Shown piece after piece: positions 38,596 to 48,840 of a DNA stretch of 64,000 nucleotides (position 1 is the stretch's first letter; every line of letters begins with the position of its first letter). Below the pieces are notes generated by a model that worked only from the letters and a program-made list of their open reading frames with translations, had not been told where the DNA came from and ran no database searches. Source of the DNA: Hoylesella oralis ATCC 33269 (GTDB lineage: Bacteria; Bacteroidota; Bacteroidia; Bacteroidales; Bacteroidaceae); the NCBI RefSeq assembly GCF_000185145.2, contig NZ_GL833119.1, positions 62,001 to 126,000 of the forward strand, given 5' to 3'. Both the position numbers and the translations under genes were made by a program.

Positions 38596-38904
38596 CTCTG
38601 ATATCTTTGTTATATGATTTATTTATTTTTTTCGAACCGAGTTGCAAAATTACTCATAATTGGCGTAAATACCTAACATAATATGTAAAATTTTGTTTTC
38701 AACGGGTATTGCAACATGCGAAAACAACACCTACGTTTACTTCGGAAAAACAGCATAAACAGTTTGTAGCAAAGGGGCGACCTACATAAAACATATACGT
38801 AGCAACGACAAGCAATATGCCTAAGCCTGTTACATGCACCATCTATCGCAATCAGAGGGCATATCTACCGCAGAAAAGCCATGCATGCAGCCGCAACAGT
38901 GGTT
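38596..38904. other. Intergenic region between lptB and tig
   Basis: 309 bp without a gene. It holds the tig -7 element TAATTTTG (minus, 38645-38652). No terminator with a T run was found after lptB. Confidence 0.45.
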
Positions 38905-39732
38905 CTATTTACCCTCGTCAGACTCGCGGGCACGGCGTTCTTCATCTATGAGTTGGAAATCTTTCTTGCGCAACACGAAGCTGTTGCTAAGGTACTTTTC
39001 GCGCACTATTTTATTGGAAGCCAGCTCGTCGGGATTACCTTGAAAGAGTATCTTTCCCTCGAACAGCAGGTATGCACGGTCGGTAATGGTCAACGTTTCC
39101 TGCACGTTATGGTCGGTAATCAGAATGCCTATATTCCGGTACTTCAGCTTCCACACTATGTGCTGTATATCTTCTACGGCGATAGGATCGACACCTGCGA
39201 ACGGTTCATCGAGCATAATAAACTTCGGATCGATAGCTAAACAACGGGCAATCTCGGTTCTTCGTCGCTCTCCACCCGACAACTGATCGCCCTTGTTTTT
39301 ACGAACTTTGTTCAAACGGAACTCGCCTATCAGGCTTTCCAGCTTGTCTTCGCGCTCCTGCCGGTTCAGTTTGGTCATTTCAAGTACCGCCATTATGTTA
39401 TCTTCTACGCTCATCTTGCGGAACACGCTGGCCTCTTGAGGCAGATAACCTATACCTGCCCGCGCACGTTTATACACAGGATAGTTGGTAATATCCGTAT
39501 TATTCAGGTATATATGTCCGGCATTCGGAACTATCAAACCGGTGGTCATATAGAAAGAGGTGGTCTTTCCGGCACCGTTAGGGCCAAGCAATCCCACAAT
39601 TTCTCCTTGCTTTACGTTAATCGAAACATCGTTTACAACGGTACGCTTTCCATACTTTTTCACCAATCCTTCGGTACGGAGCACCATTCCTCCTTCCCTA
39701 TTACCTTCCTGCATATTACTTTTATCTTCCAT
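38905..39732 (-). CDS. lptB: LPS export ABC transporter ATP-binding protein LptB
   Basis: 275 residues. Walker A GPNGAGKT at 50-57, signature LSGGE at 151-155, Walker B FIMLDEP at 171-177 and the H-loop in [26 protein letters not shown] is characteristic of LptB. It powers LPS extraction from the inner membrane with LptF and LptG, which are not in this window. There is a 15-residue N-terminal extension; starts at 39714 or 39687 are possible. The C-terminal tail is charged ([17 protein letters not shown]). Confidence 0.95.
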   Translation of the reverse strand: MEDKSNMQEGNREGGMVLRTEGLVKKYGKRTVVNDVSINVKQGEIVGLLGPNGAGKTTSFYMTTGLIVPNAGHIYLNNTDITNYPVYKRARAGIGYLPQEASVFRKMSVEDNIMAVLEMTKLNRQEREDKLESLIGEFRLNKVRKNKGDQLSGGERRRTEIARCLAIDPKFIMLDEPFAGVDPIAVEDIQHIVWKLKYRNIGILITDHNVQETLTITDRAYLLFEGKILFQGNPDELASNKIVREKYLSNSFVLRKKDFQLIDEERRARESDEGK

Positions 39733-39882
39733 ATTCAGTCGTTACTTCCATTACAAAGATAGTACGAACCGAGCGTAATCAAGATTGCTTGAAATTACCG
39801 AGGTGCAGCCTATCTTATGCAAAGGTAGTGTAAAAATATGGAAAAGGTTGAATTGTTTAGAACTATTAAGGGTTTTTCTACG

Positions 39883-39948
39883 GAAAAGAAAAGGAAGACA
39901 AATAAAAAGCAAGGCATCGTTACGGCCGTTTGCTCTTATTTGTCTTCC
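39883..39948 (-). terminator. Terminator of the second SusCD operon
   Basis: 13-bp perfect stem (39893-39905 and 39936-39948) with a smaller inner stem agcaa/ttgct, followed on the minus strand by a T/C-rich TTTTCTTTTCC. It lies 64 bp after the susD-like stop. Confidence 0.75.
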
Positions 39949-39957
39949 CGATATAAA

Positions 39958-39990
39958 TACCGAGGTTTCGTTTTATGCGCCACCTCGGTA
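39958..39990 (-). terminator. Additional hairpin after the second susD-like gene
   Basis: 8-bp perfect stem taccgagg / cctcggta just before the main terminator. It may protect the 3' end or add termination. Confidence 0.4.
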
Positions 39991-40011
39991 CTCGTTATTC
40001 ATACATACTGT

Positions 40012-41667
40012 TTAGAAATTGGCTACGCCCTGCTTGTCCCACCATACGCGGGTACCGCCGATATCGCCCTTAAACTTAGTACTTGTATTCTCCTGATTGA
40101 GGAGTTCTATACCCTTCTGCATCTCGGCATTGTTGGTATTGATCTCTACTGTAGAGTAGATTAAGCGGCGTATCTGCTCATCGGTATCGATGGTACCGTC
40201 ACTCTTATTCACCCTATTGGGGAACAGTTTAGGATAGCCGGTACGGCGATAATCCGCCCATGCCTCGGTAGAGAGTGGGAAGTTGGCAATCCATTTTTGA
40301 ATGATAATGCGCTGCAATTTCTCTTCATTACTTGCACTATTGTCCCATTTCACGCTCACGGTATTCTGGGCATTGATGTTGTTTGCCGAATTTGCAGGAT
40401 CGACATAATTCGCCTGCGTGGTTGTACCGTTGATGTAAGCCGTAATCTGTGCGTCTGTGATAGACGTTACCGAAGAGTAAGCTTTCTTATATTTAAGCTC
40501 GTTCTGTATGGAAACTTTGATGCCTTCTTCGTAAAGATCTTTGGCTGTTCCGCCCATACTCCAGCCACGCAATGCCCCTTCAGCACGCAAGAAGTAGGCC
40601 TCTGCCACCTTCATAACGGGCAACGGGGTGGCATAAGAGCACACAACGCCGGAATAACTTGTCCACGCATTGGGCTTATTAGGCAATTCACAACCGCCGC
40701 GTATACCCAGATATTGGGCGCCTTTTGCCACAACTGTTGCTCCATTTACCTGCACATCGCCGGTATTCTTGGTCATATAAAGACCGATACGCGGATCGTT
40801 GAAGCCTTCCATAATGGTAACCAAATTGGCATTCATGCCGCAATCGCCCCACTCGAACATGCGGGTTAACTCGTTACTGATGCCGTGGTCGATCAGGATA
40901 TCACGGTCTGCCGATGTCAACACACCACCCTGAACAGCCTCTTCGGCCTTCTGTTTAGCCAAGGTAGGATTGGCCTTTACGATGCGCATGGCATAACGCA
41001 GTTTGAACTGGTTGGCCACTTTTATCCACAAAGTCTTATCGCCATTGCACCAATAATCGAATGCCTGCATCTGCTCTGCCGTAGACGTACCGCTCTTGAA
41101 ACCGGCTATCGCATCGTCTAAGAGCTTGAAAATAGAGTTGTAGATGTCTTCCTGCTTGTCGTAGGCAAACGATACACCGTTGCTTTCTATTACAGAACTG
41201 TAGGCTATAGGGCCGTAAGCATCCGTCGCACATGCGGTTGCATAAGCCTGAACCACACGCATTACGGCCGCAAAATCGGTAATGCCTCTCTCGTCGCAAG
41301 CCTTGATAAGGCGGCTGGTATTATTGAATAAGTGCAGATAATAGTTCTCGTACATACCCCCACAGAAGCCTCTGTTCAACTTATAGTCTGCGTTTCCGTT
41401 GCCTCCGAAGTTATGGGGAGTCATGAAATAGCCACCGAAAAGGTCGATACTCAGGTTGGTCCAGAACTGAAACATGTTCTGATGAGGAGCATAGACATAA
41501 GTCATGGGCTCGATAAACTGAGCTGCAAACGGCATATTGTTCGGATCTACCTCGTATTTATTGGTATTCAACGTCTCGAAGTTATCCGTACAACCGGTCA
41601 GTGCTGTACCGCTCATCGCCATCAAAGCGGCAGCCGACGCATAGGATATTATTTTCTTGATATTCAT
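40012..41667 (-). CDS. SusD/RagB-like lipoprotein, second locus
   Basis: 551 residues with a lipobox ending at Cys26 (TALTGC). The N-terminal region has ETLNTNKYEVDPNNMPFAAQF, and the rest shows the SusD helical pattern (NNTSRLIKACDERG, MRVVQAYATACATDAYGPI, MKVAEAYFLRAEGALRGW). It belongs to the shorter SusD-like subfamily that usually pairs with a TonB receptor. It lies 14 bp after its SusC partner. Ligand unknown; no enzyme or regulator is adjacent. Confidence 0.93.
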   Translation of the reverse strand: MNIKKIISYASAAALMAMSGTALTGCTDNFETLNTNKYEVDPNNMPFAAQFIEPMTYVYAPHQNMFQFWTNLSIDLFGGYFMTPHNFGGNGNADYKLNRGFCGGMYENYYLHLFNNTSRLIKACDERGITDFAAVMRVVQAYATACATDAYGPIAYSSVIESNGVSFAYDKQEDIYNSIFKLLDDAIAGFKSGTSTAEQMQAFDYWCNGDKTLWIKVANQFKLRYAMRIVKANPTLAKQKAEEAVQGGVLTSADRDILIDHGISNELTRMFEWGDCGMNANLVTIMEGFNDPRIGLYMTKNTGDVQVNGATVVAKGAQYLGIRGGCELPNKPNAWTSYSGVVCSYATPLPVMKVAEAYFLRAEGALRGWSMGGTAKDLYEEGIKVSIQNELKYKKAYSSVTSITDAQITAYINGTTTQANYVDPANSANNINAQNTVSVKWDNSASNEEKLQRIIIQKWIANFPLSTEAWADYRRTGYPKLFPNRVNKSDGTIDTDEQIRRLIYSTVEINTNNAEMQKGIELLNQENTSTKFKGDIGGTRVWWDKQGVANF

Positions 41668-41681
41668 AGGATCATCAAATT

Positions 41682-44600
41682 TTAGAAGTTAAGCTTTAAG
41701 TTAAGACCGATACTGCGCGAAGACGGCAATGTAAACATGTCTACACCCTGCCATCCGTTGCCCGTACCAAGAGATACATCCGGATCCATCGGCGCGTCTT
41801 TATAGAAGAAGAATAGGTTACGCGCGATAAGCGAAGCGGTGAGATTCTTACCGAATCCGAAGAGATTGCGGAACGTATATCCGAGAGAAAGCTCGCGCAT
41901 ACGAACGTTAGTTGCCTTGTATATATACATTTCGTTGGCATACTGCGAGTTGAAGTTGGTGGCTCCGACAGTCTGATAGAACTTCTGCGGATCGAATGTC
42001 GTACCGTCCAAGTTCACACTTCCGGCATCGCGAGCCGCGCCGGAACGTTCGGATACGCCCCATCCATCGAGAGTTGCCTCTGTCATAGAGAGCACCTTGC
42101 CACCGAACTTACCGTCGATAAGGAACGATAATGCAAAGTCTTTGTAGGTTAAAGTATTGCTCCAGCCCATGTTTACCTTAGCAATCATGTTACCAACATA
42201 CTTCAGATCGGCGAGATTATCGCCACCTAAGACCGGTGCACCGTTATCCACGATGGGCTTTCCGTTGCTGTCACGCTTGATCTGACGTACATATAGGTCG
42301 CCATACTGTCCGCCTTTTTTCAGGATAAACTTAGCTCCACCGTAGTCGGCAAGCGTAAGTCCGTCGTTCAAACCTTCAACCAAATCCTTGATTTTGTTCT
42401 TGTTGTAAGCGAAGTTGTATCTTGTTGTCCAAGCAAAATCGTTGCTGAACTGCTGATGCCATGAAAGACTGAACTCAACACCTTGGTTCTCTACGTTACC
42501 CGCATTGACATAACGCCGACGTAGACCTGTCTCCCAAGGAGCCTCGATGTCGAAGAACTGGTTCTTGGTGTTAGTCTTATAGTAAGTAATGTTAGCCTCT
42601 AAGCGGTTATCAAAGAACATACCTTCGATACCGAGCTCAAGAGAATGCGTCTTCTCCGGCTTCAGTGTGCGGAACGGAGCCTTGTCAGGAGGCGTTAAAG
42701 AGCCACCGTCTTTCAACGTATATCTAAGGTTACTCATGAACACAGGCACATCGTTACCCACGATAGAGTAAGAAGCACGGAGTTTCAACATATTCACATC
42801 CTTGCCCAAATTGATAAACTTATCGAGCAAGATACTTGTTCCGAACGATGGATAGAAGAACGACACGCTCTCTGTAAATGCCAAAGAAGACGACCAGTCG
42901 TTACGTGCAGTCACGTCAAAGAACAATCCGTCTTTGTAACCGAACTGTGCCGTAGCAAATATAGAGTTCAAACGTTTGTCTTTACGAGAGAATGTTGTCG
43001 ACAAACGATAGTAGTTCGCCGGCGAGAAGATGTTGGGATAGTAGGCATTACCGGATGGTTTTCCGTCTATAACCTCGTATTTCGAGTCGCCCCATCCTAT
43101 AACTTCGTTACCTTCGCCCTTAGTTTTGGTGAAGCTGGCTCCGGCCGTTACCGAGAATGCATACAAATCTTCCCACGTATGATTGTAAGAAGCAAGCAAA
43201 TCGCCATAGAACTGTTCGCTGAAAATACGACTATCTTTCATCGTACCCAAGAGGTTTCTACCGCCGGTACTCGATGCATACTCGTTATACACCCAGCGTT
43301 CGTCGCCGCGTTCATAACGCAGCCTGCCGGTAACAGAAAGCCCGTCCATGATATCATATCTGATGCTTCCGCCGAAATCATAACGGTCACGATCTGAAAT
43401 CGGAGCTTGCCTGTTGACCATCCAATATGGGTTAGAAAACTGCTCTTGCTTTACGTTTGTCCAACGTTGAATATTGGTATTCAGCGACGAATCGTAACCT
43501 TCGAAGTTGCTCTTGTAGTCATCCCAGTTCTCTCCACGGGGGAAGAGATAAGCACCGGTAAGCGGGTTATTGATGAAACCCGATGCTGCTTGGTTCTTTA
43601 CATGTTGCTTGTTATAGCCTGCACTCACGTCTATATGCACGCGTTCGAGCACATTGAAGCCCACCTTGGCCAACAGATTATGACTCTTATAATTATTCTC
43701 CGGCGTAATACCGTTAGACATTACATTGGCATAAGAGAAATAAGAAGAAATCTTATCGTTACCGCCTGCTACCGATATAGAGTTGTTTGTAGTGAAACCG
43801 GTACGGAAGAATTTCTTGGCATAATTAGGAGCCGAGCTGCTTAACTTGCTGCCCCAGCTGAAAGTACCGCTGTCGCTAACACCGTAATTCGACTGGAATT
43901 TAGGTAACGTAAGGGCACTCTCGGCGGTGGTGTTGCTCGATACGTTGATGGCAACCTTACCGGATTGCGCCGATTTAGTGGTAATCATGATGGCACCGTT
44001 GGCTGCCACGGCGCCATAGAGAGCCGCTGCAGAAGCACCTTTCAGAAGAGTTATCTGCGCAATATCGTCGGGATTGATGGCCGAGAGGGCATCTCCGCCG
44101 TCGCGCTGTCCGCCATAATTGCTGTTTACCTGATTGTCGGAGATATTCATCATCAAAGGCACACCGTCTACAACCACCAAGGGTTGATTGCTTCCGCTGA
44201 TAGACTTGCTGCCACGGAACAATATCTTAGATGCACCACCTGCACCGGTAGAGTTGGGCGTAATGCTCAAACCGGCACTCTTGCCCTGCAGAGAGTTAAT
44301 CATATTGATATTCTTAATCTCGTTTACATCTTTACCCCCTACGGTTTGGGCAGAATAAGCAAGCGACTTAGATTCGCGTTTGATACCCATAGCCGTTACC
44401 ACAACCTCGCTCAGAAGTTCGGAGTCGTCTTTCAGCACAAAGTTAATAGCCTTACCGTTCCACACAGCCTCTGCCGATTTGAAGCCAATAAACGATACCT
44501 GAATTACATCGCCGTTTTTAACGCCGGGCAGAGAGAAGTTTCCTTCCGTATTCGACGTGGTACCGCGCTGCGTGCCTTTAACGACCACAGACACGCCGGC

Positions 44601-44759
44601 CAAAGGTTCTCCGTGGCTATCTGTAACCACACCTTTACAAACATTGTTCTCCTGCGTGGCCTGCATATTAACTGCAGAAGTGCCCACAGCGAGCGCCGGA
44701 CATGCAGAAAATGCCGAGAAAGCCAGCATAAAACTTACAATTCTCAATGGTTTATACAT
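41682..44759 (-). CDS. SusC-like TonB-dependent receptor, second locus
   Basis: 1025 residues. The signal peptide ends near PALA (25). A carboxypeptidase-regulatory-like domain (CKGVVTDSHGEPLAGVSVVV) precedes the plug, which has SEVVVTAMGIKRESKSLAYS, QPLVVVDGVPL and ITLLKGASAAALYGAVAANG. The barrel ends in LNLKLNF with a terminal Phe. It would import a ligand captured by the adjacent SusD-like protein. A promoter with TACCTTTG at 44946-44953 and TTG near 44975 gives a leader of about 180 nt, long enough for regulation. Confidence 0.95.
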   Translation of the reverse strand: MYKPLRIVSFMLAFSAFSACPALAVGTSAVNMQATQENNVCKGVVTDSHGEPLAGVSVVVKGTQRGTTSNTEGNFSLPGVKNGDVIQVSFIGFKSAEAVWNGKAINFVLKDDSELLSEVVVTAMGIKRESKSLAYSAQTVGGKDVNEIKNINMINSLQGKSAGLSITPNSTGAGGASKILFRGSKSISGSNQPLVVVDGVPLMMNISDNQVNSNYGGQRDGGDALSAINPDDIAQITLLKGASAAALYGAVAANGAIMITTKSAQSGKVAINVSSNTTAESALTLPKFQSNYGVSDSGTFSWGSKLSSSAPNYAKKFFRTGFTTNNSISVAGGNDKISSYFSYANVMSNGITPENNYKSHNLLAKVGFNVLERVHIDVSAGYNKQHVKNQAASGFINNPLTGAYLFPRGENWDDYKSNFEGYDSSLNTNIQRWTNVKQEQFSNPYWMVNRQAPISDRDRYDFGGSIRYDIMDGLSVTGRLRYERGDERWVYNEYASSTGGRNLLGTMKDSRIFSEQFYGDLLASYNHTWEDLYAFSVTAGASFTKTKGEGNEVIGWGDSKYEVIDGKPSGNAYYPNIFSPANYYRLSTTFSRKDKRLNSIFATAQFGYKDGLFFDVTARNDWSSSLAFTESVSFFYPSFGTSILLDKFINLGKDVNMLKLRASYSIVGNDVPVFMSNLRYTLKDGGSLTPPDKAPFRTLKPEKTHSLELGIEGMFFDNRLEANITYYKTNTKNQFFDIEAPWETGLRRRYVNAGNVENQGVEFSLSWHQQFSNDFAWTTRYNFAYNKNKIKDLVEGLNDGLTLADYGGAKFILKKGGQYGDLYVRQIKRDSNGKPIVDNGAPVLGGDNLADLKYVGNMIAKVNMGWSNTLTYKDFALSFLIDGKFGGKVLSMTEATLDGWGVSERSGAARDAGSVNLDGTTFDPQKFYQTVGATNFNSQYANEMYIYKATNVRMRELSLGYTFRNLFGFGKNLTASLIARNLFFFYKDAPMDPDVSLGTGNGWQGVDMFTLPSSRSIGLNLKLNF

Positions 44760-44945
44760 AAGCTAACTAATTAATTATGTGTACAACTTTTAATAGATAT
44801 TATTTGTTCTCTGTTATATTCATACAACTAAGAAAAGGGCATGTTTCAAGCCTTGAAGCATTCTATAGGAAGTTCAGATACTGTTTGTTTTAGTTAGATC
44901 GCCAAGATACTTAATACATTTGCACCCTCGGTTTTTAGTAATACG

Positions 44946-44977
44946 CAAAGGTAAACATTTTTTTGATTACGTTTCAA
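44946..44977 (-). promoter_or_regulatory. Promoter of the second SusCD operon
   Basis: Minus strand: TTG (44977-44975), 21 bp, TACCTTTG (44953-44946). Confidence 0.55.
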
Positions 44978-45274
44978 GAAAAAAACAAAATAACATATTT
45001 TCATCACCGACTTTAAATTTATTAACTACCCGAGGTTTTAAATTTACATTCATTTACATTTTATTCATACTACACACAGCAAATAATCGCAATAGGTATA
45101 CCCTTCAGGCCCGATAAACCGCATGCTTATCAACGATAGGAACACTATCTATCGCCAGCAAATACTGCCCGTATCAGCCTCAAAAACTCCGATAACGAAA
45201 CTCAACAAAACATAATATCACCCGCAAAAGCATAAAAACTTCTATCTTTATAGCAGTTTTTGCACTTTTTTGGT
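44978..45274. other. A/T-rich intergenic region between susC and mlaE
   Basis: About 300 bp between divergent promoters. No gene or strong hairpin was seen. Confidence 0.4.
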
Positions 45275-45282
45275 TACTTTTG
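45275..45282 (+). promoter_or_regulatory. -7 element of mlaE-mlaF
   Basis: TACTTTTG fits the consensus. It implies a start site near 45289, which excludes the in-frame ATGs at 45260 and 45284. Confidence 0.5.
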
Positions 45283-45307
45283 CATGCAACAACAGCTATC
45301 TGTAGGC

Positions 45308-46066
45308 ATGCTTATTATCAAACTTACTTATCGATATCTCACCACTTTCGGGCGCTACCTCATCCTTATGGGGCGGTCGTTCAGCCGTCCGGAGCGCATG
45401 AGGATGTTTTTCAAGCAATACGTTAAGGAGATGTCGCAACTCGGTATCGACTCTATAGGCATCGTGTTGCTTATCTCTTTCTTCATCGGGGCGGTAATCT
45501 GCATACAGATGAAACTGAACATACAGAGTCCGTGGATGCCGCGTTGGGTATCCGGATATACCACCCGCGAGATCATGTTGCTCGAGTTTTCATCGTCGAT
45601 CATGTGTCTTATCCTCGCCGGAAAGGTAGGATCGAACATCGCTTCGGAGCTCGGAACGATGCGAGTTACCCAACAGATCGACGCTTTGGATATCATGGGG
45701 GTGAACTCGGCAAGCTATCTGATACTGCCAAAGATCATGGGCTTGGTCACCATCATGCCGTTCCTCGTCATCTTCAGCTCACTTACAGGTATCCTCGGCG
45801 CCTACGGTACGGCCTACATCGGGCACATACTAACGCCCGAAGACCTTACTCTCGGACTGCAACATTCGTTCAATCCGTGGTTCGTATGGATGAGTATCAT
45901 CAAGAGTTTGTTCTTTGCGTTCATCATTGCCAGTGTGTCTTCGTACTTCGGCTACAGCGTAGAGGGCGGCTCGGTGGAGGTAGGAAAGGCGTCGACAGAT
46001 GCAGTTGTGAGCAGCAGCGTGCTCATCCTCTTTTCCGATGTGTTCCTCACACAGTTGCTGAGTTAA
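45308..46066 (+). CDS. mlaE: MlaE-family ABC transporter permease
   Basis: 252 residues, the usual MlaE/YrbE length, with five or six membrane segments. The family signature is visible: GLDS-like LGIDSIGIVLLISFFIGAV, then KVGSNIASELGTMRVTQQIDALDIMGVNS with the EFGTMRVTEQIDAL-type coupling motif. With MlaF it moves phospholipids between membranes to keep outer-membrane asymmetry. The start at 45308 is chosen from the promoter position. MlaD, MlaB and MlaC are not next to it. Confidence 0.92.
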   Translation: MLIIKLTYRYLTTFGRYLILMGRSFSRPERMRMFFKQYVKEMSQLGIDSIGIVLLISFFIGAVICIQMKLNIQSPWMPRWVSGYTTREIMLLEFSSSIMCLILAGKVGSNIASELGTMRVTQQIDALDIMGVNSASYLILPKIMGLVTIMPFLVIFSSLTGILGAYGTAYIGHILTPEDLTLGLQHSFNPWFVWMSIIKSLFFAFIIASVSSYFGYSVEGGSVEVGKASTDAVVSSSVLILFSDVFLTQLLS

Positions 46067-46186
46067 GCATTTTCCCCAGCTTCCCACGCTCCCTAAATTA
46101 GAAGATTGAGGGCATGAAAAGAAATAAAACGACAAGAAACCAGCTGATTTTAAACCGAATAAAGATAACGCCGAATACCCCCTGAA

Positions 46187-46217
46187 TGCTTCTCCCCGCT
46201 TTTCGGGAGACAGGGGA
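46187..46217. repeat. REP-like palindrome upstream of mlaF
   Basis: Imperfect inverted repeat cttctccccgctttt / cgggagacaggggaag. It resembles in composition the elements near 17719 and 48847. Confidence 0.45.
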
Positions 46218-46224
46218 AGGCCGC

Positions 46225-47001
46225 ATGAATATGATAGAAGTAAAGAATTTAACCAAATCTTTCGAAGACAAGACGGTGTTGCAAGACATCAATGCACGCT
46301 TCGACGATGGGAAGACGAACCTTATCATCGGTCAGAGTGGCTCGGGAAAGACCGTTCTGATGAAAAATCTCGTAGGACTTCTCGAGCCTACAAGCGGCGA
46401 AGTGCTCTACGACGGGCGCGACTTTGTGGGCATGAGCAAGAAAGATAAGGTGAGAATGCGGCGCGAAATGGGCATGATTTTTCAAAGTGCAGCGCTATTC
46501 GATTCCCTTTCAGTGCTCGAAAATGTTATGTTTCCCCTCGATATGTTCTCTGCCATGAACTATCGCGAGCGCGTGAAACGGGCGCAAGACTGCCTTGCCC
46601 GCGTTAATCTGACCGATGCCCAAGACAAATACCCGGGCGAAATATCGGGCGGAATGCAAAAGCGTGTGGCCATAGCCCGTGCAATTGTGCTCAATCCGAA
46701 GTATCTCTTCTGCGACGAACCCAACTCCGGACTCGATCCGAAGACGTCGCTCGTCATCGACGAACTGCTCTCGGGCATCACTCATGAATTCAACATAACG
46801 ACTATCATCAATACCCACGACATGAATTCGGTAATGGGTATCGGCGAGAACATCATATTTATATACAAGGGAAAAAAGGAATGGCAAGGCACTAAAGACG
46901 ACATCATCAACTCGACTAATAAGCGTCTGAACGACCTTGTCTTTGCTTCCGATTTATTCAAAAAGGTGAAAGAGGTGGAACAAGAGGAAGGAAATCTGTG
47001 A
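46225..47001 (+). CDS. mlaF: MlaF-family ABC transporter ATP-binding protein
   Basis: 258 residues. Walker A GQSGSGKT at 36-43, signature EISGGMQKRVAIARA, Walker B YLFCDEPNSGLDP and the H-loop in IINTHDMNS. The sequence pattern is that of MlaF (phospholipid transport), partner of the MlaE protein encoded 158 bp upstream. Start could be the ATG at 46231; the in-frame ATG at 46186 falls in a REP-like palindrome and is rejected. The C-terminal end is charged and lacks the extra domains of other importers. Confidence 0.92.
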   Translation: MNMIEVKNLTKSFEDKTVLQDINARFDDGKTNLIIGQSGSGKTVLMKNLVGLLEPTSGEVLYDGRDFVGMSKKDKVRMRREMGMIFQSAALFDSLSVLENVMFPLDMFSAMNYRERVKRAQDCLARVNLTDAQDKYPGEISGGMQKRVAIARAIVLNPKYLFCDEPNSGLDPKTSLVIDELLSGITHEFNITTIINTHDMNSVMGIGENIIFIYKGKKEWQGTKDDIINSTNKRLNDLVFASDLFKKVKEVEQEEGNL

Positions 47002-47073
47002 ATTTACGGATTGCTTTCGGAACCTGACCGGCCACATATTGTACGAAACCCGCACTGCTCGCCACGGCTGTCT

Positions 47074-47460
47074 TTATCTTAAATACCAAACGCCTTTATG
47101 CTCTACCATCGGTACCAGCACTTCTTCGTTGGTACTGTCGCCATATGTAAACAACATAAACACGCTGGCTACGTGAAGTGCCGTATCGGCCTCGGCACGC
47201 ACAATGCGCACTTCTTTCAGGCCCCGGCGCTCGGTCTGTTGCTGGCCGACAAACATCTTAGCATTAGTAATAAGCTGCTCCCGATAGCTTCGGGGGATGC
47301 TGTCTTGCCGATAATGCCCGTCTACGAAAGCGGCATAATCGCCTTTCAGCAAATATTCATAATACACCTTGGCAGCCTGTGCGGCCACATCACCGGGAGA
47401 AAGTTCCGCAGAACAAGCAGCCAGCAGGCCCGCTAACACAAGATATAACAGTTTCTTCAT
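47074..47460 (-). CDS. DUF4878-like small lipoprotein
   Basis: 128 residues with a lipobox ending at Cys16 (GLLAAC). The body begins GDVAAQAAKVYYEYLLKGDYAAFVDG and ends in a short beta region finishing VEHKGVWYLR, the pattern of DUF4878 / NTF2-like lipoproteins. The function is unknown. The start at 47460 is preferred over the ATG at 47496 because it begins the signal peptide and because a der terminator overlaps the longer reading. It ends 72 bp from the mlaF stop (convergent). Confidence 0.75.
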   Translation of the reverse strand: MKKLLYLVLAGLLAACSAELSPGDVAAQAAKVYYEYLLKGDYAAFVDGHYRQDSIPRSYREQLITNAKMFVGQQQTERRGLKEVRIVRAEADTALHVASVFMLFTYGDSTNEEVLVPMVEHKGVWYLR

Positions 47461-47469
47461 TGCTTGTAA

Positions 47470-47508
47470 ATATAAAAAATCCCGACAGATATGCACGGTC
47501 TGTCGGGA
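47470..47508 (-). terminator. Terminator of der
   Basis: 10-bp perfect stem tcccgacaga / tctgtcggga, followed on the minus strand by ATTTTTTATA. It lies 18 bp after the der stop. Confidence 0.85.
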
Positions 47509-47526
47509 CCGGATATCGCATAAATG

Positions 47527-48840
47527 TTACTTCTGACGGATAAACACATTGATCGGACAGCCGTGCATCGACCAGTTTTCGCGTATCTTATTTTCCAAAA
47601 ACCGGCGATACGGCTCCTTTACATACTGCGGCAGATTGGCATAAAACACAAAAGACGGTATCTGTGTGTTGGGCAACTGTGTGCAGTATTTTATCTTGAT
47701 ATACTTGCCTTTGATAGAAGGTGGCGGCGTTGCTTCGATAATCGGCAGCATTACCTCGTTGAGTTTAGAGGTTCCCACATGGGCCTTACGGTTGAGATAT
47801 ACCTGCTTTGCCGTTTCAAGAACCTTAAAGATGCGCTGCTTGGTGAGCGCCGAAGCGAAGATAATGGGGAAGTCTACGAACGGTGCCATGCGCTCTCGAA
47901 TGGCATTTTCGAACGTTTTAATAACGTTCTGATCTTTGTTTTCTACCAGATCCCACTTGTTTACCACGACCACAAGCGACTTGTTATTCTTTTGTATCAG
48001 CTGGAAAATATTCATATCCTGCGCCTCTATGCCTCGCGTTGCATCGATCATCAGAATACAAACATCGCTGTTTTCGATGGAACGTATGCTCCGCATCACG
48101 CTGTAGAACTCCAAGTCTTCGGTTACTTTGTTCTTCCTACGGATGCCGGCCGTATCGACCAAATAGAAATCGAAGCCGAACTTATCGAAACGAGTGTAGA
48201 TGCTGTCGCGTGTAGTACCGGCAATTTCGGTCACGATATTACGGTCTTCGCCGATGAAGGCATTGATGATGCTCGACTTACCGACATTAGGCCGCCCCAC
48301 TACAGCGAAGCGGGGAATGTCGTCTTGCACGTCGTCGAAGTCATCGGTCTTCAGCTTTGTAATGAGCAGGTCGAGCAAATCGCCCGTTCCTCCGCCCGTT
48401 GCAGCGCTGACACAGACAGGATCGCCAAGCCCCAAACGGTAGAAGTCGGCGGCCTGATAGTAGTCGGAACTGTTGTCTACCTTGTTGGCTACGAGGAGCA
48501 CCGGCAGCTTCGAGCGGCGCAATATCTGCGCCACGTCCTCATCCCAGTCGGTAACTCCCGTCATCGTATCTACAAGGAAGATCACGATATCCGCCTCTTC
48601 GGTTGCCACAAGTACCTGACGTCGGATGGCATCTTCGAATATATCGTCGGAATTAACTACCCATCCGCCGGTATCGACAACGGAAAACTCCCGCCCGTTC
48701 CAGTTGCATTTGCCGTATTGGCGGTCGCGTGTAGTACCGGCAGTATCGCTGACAATCGCCTTTCGGGATTGCGTCAGTCTGTTGAATAAGGTGGATTTAC
48801 CCACGTTGGGGCGCCCCACTATCGCTACTAAATTTGCCAT
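47527..48840 (-). CDS. der: Ribosome-associated GTPase Der (EngA)
   Basis: 437 residues with two tandem GTPase domains, unique to Der. The first P-loop is GRPNVGKST (9-17) and the second GRPNVGKSS (about 184-192). Each domain has DTAG/DTGG, an NKxD motif (ANKVDN; NKWDL) and the KH-like C-terminal domain follows. It helps assemble the 50S subunit. The start at 48840 is the family N-terminus MANLVAIVG; an in-frame extension to 48924 runs through a REP-like palindrome and is rejected. It ends at a strong terminator. Confidence 0.97.
   Translation of the reverse strand: MANLVAIVGRPNVGKSTLFNRLTQSRKAIVSDTAGTTRDRQYGKCNWNGREFSVVDTGGWVVNSDDIFEDAIRRQVLVATEEADIVIFLVDTMTGVTDWDEDVAQILRRSKLPVLLVANKVDNSSDYYQAADFYRLGLGDPVCVSAATGGGTGDLLDLLITKLKTDDFDDVQDDIPRFAVVGRPNVGKSSIINAFIGEDRNIVTEIAGTTRDSIYTRFDKFGFDFYLVDTAGIRRKNKVTEDLEFYSVMRSIRSIENSDVCILMIDATRGIEAQDMNIFQLIQKNNKSLVVVVNKWDLVENKDQNVIKTFENAIRERMAPFVDFPIIFASALTKQRIFKVLETAKQVYLNRKAHVGTSKLNEVMLPIIEATPPPSIKGKYIKIKYCTQLPNTQIPSFVFYANLPQYVKEPYRRFLENKIRENWSMHGCPINVFIRQK

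Noticed and set aside
43965..44774. 269-codon plus-strand frame opposite the second susC gene
   Set aside because: Antisense shadow; the SusC plug motifs on the minus strand are unambiguous.
45260..45307. Longer N-terminus of MlaE
   Set aside because: It would begin upstream of the predicted start site and is not part of the family.
47524..48789. 421-codon plus-strand frame opposite der
   Set aside because: Exact antisense of a well-conserved Der protein; no domain, no promoter, a frame kept open by der codon use.
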